Assembly: GCA_934699065.1 (NCBI GenBank)
Contig: CAKUWD010000159.1
Location: 1-6,924 of the forward strand
DNA length: 6,924 nucleotides
From: an uncultured Treponema sp.
Lineage (GTDB): Bacteria > Spirochaetota > Spirochaetia > Treponematales > Treponemataceae
Reading direction: 5' to 3'
The stretch's first letter is position 1; every line of letters begins with the position of its first letter. The notes under the pieces are model-generated. The model did no database searches. It was given only the letters and a program-made list of their open reading frames with translations, and had not been told where the DNA came from. Below, in pieces: positions 1-6,132 of the stretch. The translations under genes and the position numbers were made by a program.

Positions 1-2
1 AA

Positions 3-122
3 TGGGAAATGCGTCATTTTGCTCAGCTTGAAAAAAAACTTGGCATAACTGTATATCCAAAGGAAGTTCGTGACGGCAAGGTTATAAGCCCTGTTATATA
101 CGACAATGAAAATCAGGATTAA
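3..122 (+). CDS. C-terminal end of an unrecognised protein (partial, 5' end outside window)
   Basis: An open frame enters from the left edge and runs 39 codons to a TAA at 120-122. The readable end begins WEMRHFAQLEKKLGIT and finishes VIYDNENQD. It looks like a soluble, charged C-terminus with no membrane segment. I do not recognise the family, and 39 residues are too few to assign one. Codon use resembles the following gene, and the stop lies only 3 bases before the next ATG, so the two are probably co-transcribed and translationally coupled. The Shine-Dalgarno of the next gene lies inside the last codons of this one. Coding status is supported by the open frame up to the window edge and by this spacing. 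Function is unknown. Confidence 0.7.
   Translation, partial: WEMRHFAQLEKKLGITVYPKEVRDGKVISPVIYDNENQD
115..118 (+). promoter_or_regulatory. Ribosome binding site for the glycosyltransferase gene
   Basis: AGGA lies 7 bases before the ATG at 126, within the final codons of the upstream gene. It supports the start at 126 and suggests coupling to translation of the preceding gene. Confidence 0.6.
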
Positions 123-125
123 AAA

Positions 126-1265
126 ATGTCAGAAAACAAGAAAATCAAAATTGCAATAGATACACTTGGCGGCGACCACGGTAAATCAGGTTTCGGATCT
201 TACATATTATATTTTATTTCAAATCTTCCAAAAGAAAGAGATTTTGAAATCGAACTTTTTGGTACTGAAGAAGACCGCTATACTTATACTTCAGGAACTG
301 ATATTCCTTATTCTGCAATCAAGCTGCTTGAAACGCCACAGGCTCTGCGCCGCTGGTATAAATATCATGCAAACCGTTTCATTAAAAAACACGGTTACGA
401 TGCAGTAATCTATCCAAGTGCTAATAAAATGCTGCCACGAAAGTTTCACGGACATACAGCTATAGCAGTAATCAACAGTATTATGTCTTCTGACATTTCT
501 GAGATGGATAGAAAATCACACCGTCAGCTGAAAAAAGGTATTCTTCACGCACAAAAGCTTATTGCAGCTTCTAATTTTATAAAAGATGATTTAGTAAAGC
601 TTGGTGTTTCCGCAGATAAAATTACCGTAATCCATAACGGAATAGACCACAAGCTTTTCTTTCCTATGGCAGATATTTTTGAAGATGAAATTGTAGACAT
701 AAAACCTTTTGCAATTAAACGCCCTTATTTTGTTTATGGATCTACTCTTTCAAGTCCTGAAAAAAAACATATTGAACTTATCAAAGCTTTTGAACTCTTT
801 AAGAAAAATACAGGTGCGCCACACCGCCTTGTTTTAGCCGGTAACGACGGCCCATACGCAGAAGAGATTCACAAAGCGGCTTTTGATTCTCAGTTTGCAA
901 GCGATATTTTCCTTACAGGCTTTTTCCCTCATGAAAACTTTGCCCGCCTTTACGGTGGAGCCGAAGCCTGTCTCTTTCCTTCAGTAAACGAAGGCATTGG
1001 TCTTCCAATCTTAGAAGCAATGGCCTGCGGAATCCCGGTAATCTGCAGTGACAAGGGTGCTCTCAAGGAAATCGGAGGTACAGCTCCCCTCTACTACAAT
1101 CCCGACAAGGCTGATGCCATAGACCAGCTGGCCCTCAACATGCAGAAAGTTACAGAAGATAAAGAACTTCGCGACAACATGATTACTGACGGTATATTCT
1201 GGGCCAAAGATTTCAACTGGGAAGAAACAGTTAATCAGACTTTAGCAAGCATTTTTAAGTTCTAA
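126..1265 (+). CDS. Glycosyltransferase family 4 (GT-B fold) protein
   Basis: This 379-aa protein is predicted to be a retaining sugar transferase that moves a sugar from a nucleotide-sugar donor to a glycan, lipid or protein acceptor at the cytoplasmic face of the membrane. The N-terminal half has a Gly-rich loop near residues 14-24 (GGDHGKSGFG), typical of the GT4 acceptor-side domain, and the stretch VIHNGID at 168-174 leads into the second domain. The C-terminal half has a short hydrophobic strand and basic segment (YFVYGSTLSSPEKKH, 201-215) where the donor-phosphate lysine normally lies. It also has the diagnostic EX7E motif, E289 and E297, in NEGIGLPILEAMACGIPV. Length is normal for GT4. 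There is no signal peptide or membrane helix. Donor and acceptor cannot be told; lipopolysaccharide-like glycolipid, exopolysaccharide or protein glycosylation are all possible. The ATG at 126 is preceded by AGGA at good spacing. Confidence 0.9.
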   Translation: MSENKKIKIAIDTLGGDHGKSGFGSYILYFISNLPKERDFEIELFGTEEDRYTYTSGTDIPYSAIKLLETPQALRRWYKYHANRFIKKHGYDAVIYPSANKMLPRKFHGHTAIAVINSIMSSDISEMDRKSHRQLKKGILHAQKLIAASNFIKDDLVKLGVSADKITVIHNGIDHKLFFPMADIFEDEIVDIKPFAIKRPYFVYGSTLSSPEKKHIELIKAFELFKKNTGAPHRLVLAGNDGPYAEEIHKAAFDSQFASDIFLTGFFPHENFARLYGGAEACLFPSVNEGIGLPILEAMACGIPVICSDKGALKEIGGTAPLYYNPDKADAIDQLALNMQKVTEDKELRDNMITDGIFWAKDFNWEETVNQTLASIFKF

Positions 1266-1295
1266 TACAATTAAAAAACTACTATATAAATTCTC

Positions 1296-1324
1296 TTTAA
1301 ATGATATGTAAAATTCTGTATAAT
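1296..1324 (+). promoter_or_regulatory. Predicted sigma-70-type promoter for the smc gene set
   Basis: A perfect -10 hexamer TATAAT (1319-1324) sits 17 bases downstream of TTTAAA (1296-1301), which matches 4 of 6 bases of the -35 consensus. Two further -10-like hexamers follow, TATAAG (1325-1330) and TATAAC (1333-1338), so the exact start site is uncertain, around 1331-1345. It lies in the only sizeable gap before smc, and no other obvious promoter appears in the spacers up to 6133, so it probably drives all four downstream genes. Confidence 0.6.
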
Positions 1325-1352
1325 TATAAGACTATAACAGACGGTAATGCTA

Positions 1353-1374
1353 AAAAATTACGGGCGTAGTTTTT
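1353..1374 (+). promoter_or_regulatory. Hairpin in the smc 5' leader, directly before the ribosome binding site
   Basis: AAAAATTAC (1353-1361) can pair with GTAGTTTTT (1366-1374) around a GGGC loop: 9 pairs including one G-U. The stem is mostly A-U, so it is of modest stability. It ends one base before the AGGAG of smc and lies downstream of the predicted promoter, so it would be in the mRNA leader. The U-run is inside the stem rather than after it, which argues against an intrinsic terminator. It could tune ribosome access, or be chance in AT-rich DNA. Confidence 0.35.
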
Positions 1375-1375
1375 C

Positions 1376-1380
1376 AGGAG
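1376..1380 (+). promoter_or_regulatory. Strong ribosome binding site fixing the GTG start of smc
   Basis: AGGAG lies 6 bases before the GTG at 1387. An in-frame TGA at 1381-1383 excludes any earlier start, so GTG is the first possible start codon. It gives the expected SMC N-terminus (MFLKSLDIFGFKSF). Confidence 0.85.
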
Positions 1381-1386
1381 TGAATT

Positions 1387-4278
1387 GTGTTTTTAAAAAG
1401 TCTTGATATATTCGGATTTAAATCTTTTGCGGATAAAACTCACATTGATTTTGCTGAGGGTATTACTGCCCTGCTCGGACCTAATGGTTGTGGTAAGAGT
1501 AATGTTGTAGATGCAATCAAGTGGGTACTTGCTGAACGCAATTCTAAAAATCTTCGTGCAGAAAAAATGGAAGACGTTATTTTTAACGGAACAGAACGTC
1601 GTCCTGCCCTTAACACTGCAGAGGTTACTCTCACTATCGCTAACGACAAGGGTCTTCTCCCTCTTGATGAAGAAGAAATCGCAATTACACGCCGACTTTA
1701 CCGTTCGGGTGATGCTGAATATTTTATTAATAAACGTCCGGCAGGCCCTACAGAAATCCGTCGACTTTTCATGGATACTGGTGTTGGTAAGGCAGCCTAC
1801 TCTGTTATGGAGCAGGGAAAAATCGACCAGATTCTTTCTAGCAAGCCGGAGGACCGCCGCTACCTTTTTGAAGAAGCAGCTGGTATCAGCCGTTCAAAGG
1901 CCGAAGTAGCCGAAGCAGAGCGCGAGCTTGAAAGAACCCGCCAGAACATGACTCAGATTGAAATTGCCATGGGAGAAATTAAGCGTCAGTACGACACTCT
2001 CAAGGTTCAGTCTGAAAAAACAATTAAATACCGCCAGTTCAAAGAAGAAATCTACAGCTGCGAACTGGACCTTACCCTCCTTCGACTTAAAAACTTTGTA
2101 ACTGATAAGGCCCGCCACGAAGAAGAACTCAAGCGAGTTCAGGAAAAACGCGATAAGGTTCGTCAGGAAATCGAAGAAATCAATAATACGATTTCTGAAA
2201 ACATGGATAAAGTAAAAGCCATGCAGGATGACCTTTACAGCAAGCAGGCTAATCTTCTTGCAATCGGTCAGGAAAAAAACGGCAAACTCGAACTTATCAA
2301 ACAGCAGAATCAGCAGGCTCTTTTGATGAAGGAAAAGCTTAATGCCCTCGAAGGCCGCCGCGCTGCTATACAGGAACGAATTGATACAGTTCAGGAAGAA
2401 ATTGATGAAAACAATGCCGTTCTTCACGAAAAAAACAAGCAGTTAAATGATATCAAGGCTAACATAGAATCTTTCCAGAAGAATATTGAAACTTCCAGCA
2501 GCCAGATTACAGACAATGATCGTAAGGCAGATTCCCTCCGTCAGCAGATTGGAGAACTTGAAGAAGAACGCGTAGAACTTCAGAAAGAACTTGCTGCAAT
2601 TACAGAAGACATTGTTTCTATGCTGGATGCAAAGCTCAAGGATGCAGGATTTTCGGAAGGAGCCCTTCGTATTGCAAAAGAAGAACTTGAAGAAAACTTT
2701 GCAAAGCTTAAGATTTATCTTGATGGTCGTAAGAATATTTTTTCTGACCAGGCAGCAAAAAAACTTAATACTGATGAAGCTGCAAAAACAATCGCAGAAT
2801 CAGTAGAGGCCTTTGAAGAAGCCGGCCGCCAGATGCAGGCTCTTGAAGCTTCCCTTAAGAAATATCAGGCTGCATCTCCTGCTTTTATTACAGAATTTCT
2901 TTCGCCAGAAGGTATCATGACCAAAAAGCGCGGCATTGATGACAAAATCAATCAGAACCGCACTAAAGTTGATGATATTAACAATCAGATTAAAGAGCTT
3001 AATTCTCAAAACAACGAGCTTACTGCAAAAATCAATGAATATCGCGATACTTTGCAGAAACTCAAACTCAACGAGATTCAGATGCAGGAACAGATTTCTG
3101 CAAGTCAGAATCAGATAAATACTTTAAACCGACAGCTTACAAGTGAACAGGCAACTTTGCGAGATACAGAAGATGAACTGTTTGCAGAAAACAAACGCGC
3201 CGATGAAATCAACGAGCAGATTCAGACTTACCAGGATGAGCTTGCAGAAATTGAATACCGCGGTAAAAAACTTGCCGACGAAATGAATAAACTCGACGAA
3301 GAGATAGCCAAGGCTAACAAGAGCGTTTCCGGCAAGAGTGATACCCTCGATAAAAAACGCGAAGAACAGAATAAATATCAGGAGCAGTACGAGCGCCTTT
3401 CACTTTCTTTGAACTCTGCAGACAACGATATTCGTAACGTTAAGCAGAACTTCCAGGATCAGTATTCACGCGACCTCATGGAATTTGAAGAGCGCATGTA
3501 CAAGATTACTACTCCGGCAGCAGACCTTCGCGAAAAGCTTGCCGAAGCAAAAAAAGCCTTCCAGTCTCTGGGTAGCGTAAACCTTATGGCACCGGAAGAG
3601 TTCAACGAGGTAAAAGAACGCTACGAACGCCAGCGCACAAACTACGAGGATACTCAAAAGTCTCTCGAAAACCTAACCCGTGTTAGTGAAGAAATCAAGT
3701 CTAAGTCCGCAGAGATGTTCCTTGAGACTTATAATCAGATTAAGAAAAACTTTCACAATATGTTCCGCCGACTTTTCAACGGTGGCCGTGCCGAACTTAA
3801 GCTTGCAGACCCTGCTAACATTTTGTCTTCAGGTATTGATATTTACGCTCAGCCGCCTGGAAAGAAGCTTGAAAACATCGCCCTCCTCTCCGGTGGTGAA
3901 AAGACAATGACAGCGGTTGCCCTGCTCTTTGCAACCTATCAGGTTCGTCCAAGTCCATTCTGTCTTTTGGACGAGATTGACGCCGCTCTGGATGATAAAA
4001 ACGTATCGTCTTTTGTAACTGCGCTTGAAAGTTTTGCTAGTGTGAGCCAGTACATCGTAATCACTCATAACAAGAAAACTGTAATGGGTGCTTCGACAAT
4101 GCTTGGTATTACAATGGAAGAGTCTGGTGTAAGTAAGATTATTGCCCTCCGCCTTGATGAAGATATTAAGCGAGGTACAATTGTTGATCATAATCAGGAC
4201 AACTTTGTTGAAGAAGATGTTCCGGATGAGGAAGGCGTTGTACTTCCTCCTCGTCCTCCAAAGAGAGATAAGTCTTAA
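1387..4278 (+). CDS. smc: SMC chromosome segregation/condensation ATPase, short form with atypical centre
   Basis: This is a structural-maintenance-of-chromosomes ATPase, which in bacteria dimerises and, with ScpA/ScpB, organises and helps segregate the chromosome. The N-terminal half-head has Walker A GPNGCGKS (31-38, catalytic K37), the R-loop segment around R57 and the Q-loop near Q143. The C-terminal half-head has signature LSGGEK (834-839), Walker B FCLLDEID (858-865, catalytic E863), a D-loop near 866-870 and switch histidine H894. Charged, Gln-rich heptad-like coiled coil runs from about 165 to 400 and 515 to 705, and again near 740-790. At 963 aa it is well below the roughly 1,180 aa of B. 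subtilis SMC. Residues 401-515, where the hinge should be, look helical and show no hinge-type glycine pattern. An acidic/proline tail follows residue 924. Rad50/SbcC-like proteins are unlikely: there is no zinc-hook CxxC, and the N-terminus is typical SMC. No scpA or scpB lies in the window. Confidence 0.95.
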   Translation: MFLKSLDIFGFKSFADKTHIDFAEGITALLGPNGCGKSNVVDAIKWVLAERNSKNLRAEKMEDVIFNGTERRPALNTAEVTLTIANDKGLLPLDEEEIAITRRLYRSGDAEYFINKRPAGPTEIRRLFMDTGVGKAAYSVMEQGKIDQILSSKPEDRRYLFEEAAGISRSKAEVAEAERELERTRQNMTQIEIAMGEIKRQYDTLKVQSEKTIKYRQFKEEIYSCELDLTLLRLKNFVTDKARHEEELKRVQEKRDKVRQEIEEINNTISENMDKVKAMQDDLYSKQANLLAIGQEKNGKLELIKQQNQQALLMKEKLNALEGRRAAIQERIDTVQEEIDENNAVLHEKNKQLNDIKANIESFQKNIETSSSQITDNDRKADSLRQQIGELEEERVELQKELAAITEDIVSMLDAKLKDAGFSEGALRIAKEELEENFAKLKIYLDGRKNIFSDQAAKKLNTDEAAKTIAESVEAFEEAGRQMQALEASLKKYQAASPAFITEFLSPEGIMTKKRGIDDKINQNRTKVDDINNQIKELNSQNNELTAKINEYRDTLQKLKLNEIQMQEQISASQNQINTLNRQLTSEQATLRDTEDELFAENKRADEINEQIQTYQDELAEIEYRGKKLADEMNKLDEEIAKANKSVSGKSDTLDKKREEQNKYQEQYERLSLSLNSADNDIRNVKQNFQDQYSRDLMEFEERMYKITTPAADLREKLAEAKKAFQSLGSVNLMAPEEFNEVKERYERQRTNYEDTQKSLENLTRVSEEIKSKSAEMFLETYNQIKKNFHNMFRRLFNGGRAELKLADPANILSSGIDIYAQPPGKKLENIALLSGGEKTMTAVALLFATYQVRPSPFCLLDEIDAALDDKNVSSFVTALESFASVSQYIVITHNKKTVMGASTMLGITMEESGVSKIIALRLDEDIKRGTIVDHNQDNFVEEDVPDEEGVVLPPRPPKRDKS
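2587..2931 (+). other. Central SMC segment without a recognisable hinge domain
   Basis: These bases encode residues 401-515 of SMC, the break between the two coiled-coil arms. A normal SMC hinge is a globular domain of roughly 150 residues with conserved glycines and beta strands. Here the segment is mostly Ala-, Glu- and Lys-rich and looks alpha-helical. Only two short breaks are visible: DAGFSEGALR near 419-428 and SPAFITEFLSPEGIMT near 497-512. Either a highly divergent mini-hinge or a replacement dimerisation element is possible. The boundary is estimated by eye. Confidence 0.5.
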
Positions 4279-4295
4279 ACTAACTATTGTTAGTT
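4278..4295 (+). repeat. Inverted repeat at the smc stop codon
   Basis: AACTAAC (4278-4284) and GTTAGTT (4289-4295) form a perfect 7-bp stem around a TATT loop, starting on the last base of the smc stop codon and ending 5 bases before the next Shine-Dalgarno. There is no T-tract after it, so it is not a convincing terminator. A role in mRNA processing or in setting relative expression of smc and the next gene is possible. Confidence 0.5.
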
Positions 4296-4298
4296 ATT

Positions 4299-4302
4299 AA
4301 GG
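4299..4302 (+). promoter_or_regulatory. Ribosome binding site deciding the start of the membrane-protein gene
   Basis: AAGG lies 8 bases before the ATG at 4311. The longer in-frame reading from a TTG at 4287 would begin inside the inverted repeat and has no Shine-Dalgarno, so ATG 4311 is preferred. Confidence 0.7.
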
Positions 4303-4310
4303 TAAAAAAA

Positions 4311-4706
4311 ATGGATTTCAAAGGGATTTGGAAAAACACAAAAGAAAAGCTCTCTCCTCTCGTTGAAAAAGTCCGTGAGTTTTACGAAGAAAATAAAATG
4401 CTTTCGTATATCATCGCGGCCTTGGTCATTCTTCTTCTATTGTGCATAATTCTTTTGATAGTCTTAACTGGAAAGAAAAAAGAACCTGCAATTGTTCCCG
4501 GAACTGTACTTGAATTAACTGAACCTTTAGCTATTCCAGATGGACCTGAACTTCCAAAAGATTACACGACTTCTCGAACTCCTAAGGATAAATGGAGTGA
4601 AGAAGAAGCTCAGGAATGGTTCACAGTACCTTCACAAAAAGAAATAGATTCGCTTTCAAAAGCAAATGATAATTTAATAAATGAAATAACAGGAGCAGCA
4701 CCATGA
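4311..4706 (+). CDS. Uncharacterised single-pass membrane protein
   Basis: This 131-aa protein is of unknown function; I do not recognise the family. Residues 1-30 are a charged, helix-prone segment (MDFKGIWKNTKEKLS...). Residues 31-53 are a very hydrophobic Leu/Ile-rich transmembrane helix followed by GKKKEP. Residues 54-131 are a hydrophilic, proline-containing tail with a distinctive WSEEEAQEWFTVPSQKEI stretch (95-112). The helix is too far from the N-terminus for a classical cleaved signal and has no lipobox, so it is probably an anchor. Lysines flank both sides, so topology is uncertain. An N-terminus in the cytoplasm with the tail in the periplasm fits the lipoproteins encoded downstream. 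It starts 32 bp after smc, and its stop overlaps the next start (ATGA, 4703-4706), which implies co-transcription and translational coupling. Confidence 0.85.
   Translation: MDFKGIWKNTKEKLSPLVEKVREFYEENKMLSYIIAALVILLLLCIILLIVLTGKKKEPAIVPGTVLELTEPLAIPDGPELPKDYTTSRTPKDKWSEEEAQEWFTVPSQKEIDSLSKANDNLINEITGAAP
4691..4695 (+). promoter_or_regulatory. Ribosome binding site for the 474-aa lipoprotein gene
   Basis: AGGAG lies 7 bases before ATG 4703, inside the end of the preceding gene. It fixes the start within the ATGA overlap. Confidence 0.75.
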
Positions 4707-6127
4707 AAAAAAATCTCATAGCAGCAGCATGTGTCTTTATTCTATGTCTCACATCCTGTGCATCCGATCAGGCTCCAGAAACAGAAAATCAGATTCAGGC
4801 TCCTCAAACAGAAACTTTAGAAGTCACAACAGAACAAAATACTTCGGAAGACGAAACTTCATCTGACTCAGGAACAGAAACCGACGATAGTACTGAAAGC
4901 AACTCTAACGAAGAAGAACCAGAGATTCCAGAAATTCTTACTTCAGAAGCCTTTCCTGAACCGGAAGAAATTGAAGAAGAAGTAATAATCACTCTTGAAC
5001 CACAGGAATTAATTATAGAAGAAGAGTCTCCGGCTCCTGTGGAACCTGTTGAAAAAGAAGAACCACCTGCAATTATAGAGTCAATAGAAATTCCTACTCC
5101 AGAAGAAACTGAAGAGCCAGAAACAGATCATGAACCAGAGCAAGAACCAGAACCTGATATTTCTGAAAATGATGTGGTCATCGACAGTAAACAGGACTCA
5201 GATGATATATCTGGCGGAATCGACATTACAGATGATTATACAGAGTCTGAAAATGAAACTGCTGAAGCAGAAAAAGAAATCATTCCTTCACGTTCAGTAA
5301 CTCTAAAAAAATTTGAATACCTTGATGTGATTTATCCTGGCAGCGGCTGGATTTACATGGGACTTACAGATAATTCAAAAGACATTGCTTATTTTGGTCG
5401 TAAACTCGGCACAAAAGATACAAAGTTCTCTTTACAGGCCCGTGCAGCAGGAAGAAAAATCATTCACTTCTACAGAAATGATCCGTTAACAGGCCAGTAT
5501 CTTGATGATTATATCGAAGTCATAATCTCTTCTGAAAACGGCTCTAATAAAACTCATATTGAAGCACCAGATTTTACTCTGCCAGTTCAGAAAAAAGAAA
5601 AAACTGTAAAAAAGGTTGAAGAAACTTCAGAAGAAGTAAACACTGCAAATACTGAAGTAACAACAACTACTGCTACTTCAGTTCCTGACACTACAAAATC
5701 TTCTACCACAGCTTCCGCTCCATCAGCAATAAAATCAACTTCAGAAGATAAAAACTCACAAACAGCAGATACCCCTTCATTAACAGAATCTCAACCTGAT
5801 GATTCAAACAACAAATCAACTGTATCTACAGAAACATCCGCAAATCCAGACTCACTGTTACAAGAAGCACAGTTACTATATAATGAGAAAGAATATAAAG
5901 CTGCTCTTTTAAAAATAAATCAGTTTTTTGAATATTCAACAGATAATCGAGATGAAGCTCTTTTCTTAAAAGGACAGATTCTCGAAGCAAAATCTGATGT
6001 ACGTGATATAAAGGGTTCAATAGATGCATATACAACGCTTACCAAAAACTATCCTGCAAGTAAACTCTGGGACAGTGCAAATAAGCGTATTATATATTTA
6101 AAAAGATTCTATTTGGAGGTTAGATAG
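4703..6127 (+). CDS. Lipoprotein with acidic linker, beta-rich domain and C-terminal TPR-like region
   Basis: This 474-aa protein is a predicted exported lipoprotein of unknown specific role. Residues 1-18 form a lipoprotein signal peptide with lipobox LTSC and lipidated C19. Residues 20-195 are a long, very acidic Glu/Pro/Ser/Thr-rich stretch, probably disordered. Residues about 198-276 look like one compact beta-rich domain, with GSGWIYMGL and IHFYRNDP as landmarks. Residues 290-380 are a second Ser/Thr/Lys-rich linker. Residues 383-474 are helical, with TPR-like spacing in LLYNEKEYKAALLKI and IDAYTTLTKNYPASKLW, recalling BamD/CpoB-type periplasmic TPR proteins. TPR regions bind partner proteins, and the linkers could let the end domain reach across the periplasm; that is inference. 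The gene overlaps the upstream gene by 4 bp and precedes the next by 5 bp. The start is supported by AGGAG and the signal peptide. Confidence 0.9.
   Translation: MKKNLIAAACVFILCLTSCASDQAPETENQIQAPQTETLEVTTEQNTSEDETSSDSGTETDDSTESNSNEEEPEIPEILTSEAFPEPEEIEEEVIITLEPQELIIEEESPAPVEPVEKEEPPAIIESIEIPTPEETEEPETDHEPEQEPEPDISENDVVIDSKQDSDDISGGIDITDDYTESENETAEAEKEIIPSRSVTLKKFEYLDVIYPGSGWIYMGLTDNSKDIAYFGRKLGTKDTKFSLQARAAGRKIIHFYRNDPLTGQYLDDYIEVIISSENGSNKTHIEAPDFTLPVQKKEKTVKKVEETSEEVNTANTEVTTTTATSVPDTTKSSTTASAPSAIKSTSEDKNSQTADTPSLTESQPDDSNNKSTVSTETSANPDSLLQEAQLLYNEKEYKAALLKINQFFEYSTDNRDEALFLKGQILEAKSDVRDIKGSIDAYTTLTKNYPASKLWDSANKRIIYLKRFYLEVR
6115..6119 (+). promoter_or_regulatory. Distant ribosome binding site for the SIMPL gene
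   Basis: GGAGG is the only good Shine-Dalgarno near ATG 6133, but the gap is 13 bases, longer than usual. An in-frame TAG at 6121-6123 excludes upstream extension. The upstream gene stops at 6127, so re-initiation by terminating ribosomes is plausible. Confidence 0.55.
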
Positions 6128-6132
6128 ATTCT

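Noticed and set aside
1266..1295. Terminator after the glycosyltransferase gene
   Set aside because: The stretch is AT-rich but has no GC stem followed by a T-run; the only hairpin in the gap is further on, past the smc promoter.
1894..2427. 177-codon open frame on the - strand
   Set aside because: It lies antisense inside the smc coiled-coil region. The Phe/Leu-rich translation is what reversed Glu/Lys/Gln-rich codons give, and it lacks a convincing start context.
3829..4191. 120-codon open frame on the - strand
   Set aside because: It lies opposite the conserved SMC signature and Walker B region, which is certainly coding on the + strand; the translation resembles no known domain.
1387..4278. 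Reading the ATPase as Rad50/SbcC or RecN rather than SMC
   Set aside because: There is no CxxC zinc hook in the centre. The N-terminus, the R57 region and the LSGGEK/FCLLDEID segments match SMC best.
4287..4310. TTG start adding 8 residues to the membrane protein
   Set aside because: TTG 4287 lies inside the inverted repeat after smc and has no Shine-Dalgarno, whereas ATG 4311 has AAGG at 8 bases.
4850..5170. Tandem DNA repeats or CRISPR-like structure in the Glu/Pro-rich coding region
   Set aside because: The repetitiveness comes from biased amino-acid composition (many gaa and cca codons). No fixed unit length or conserved repeat is visible.
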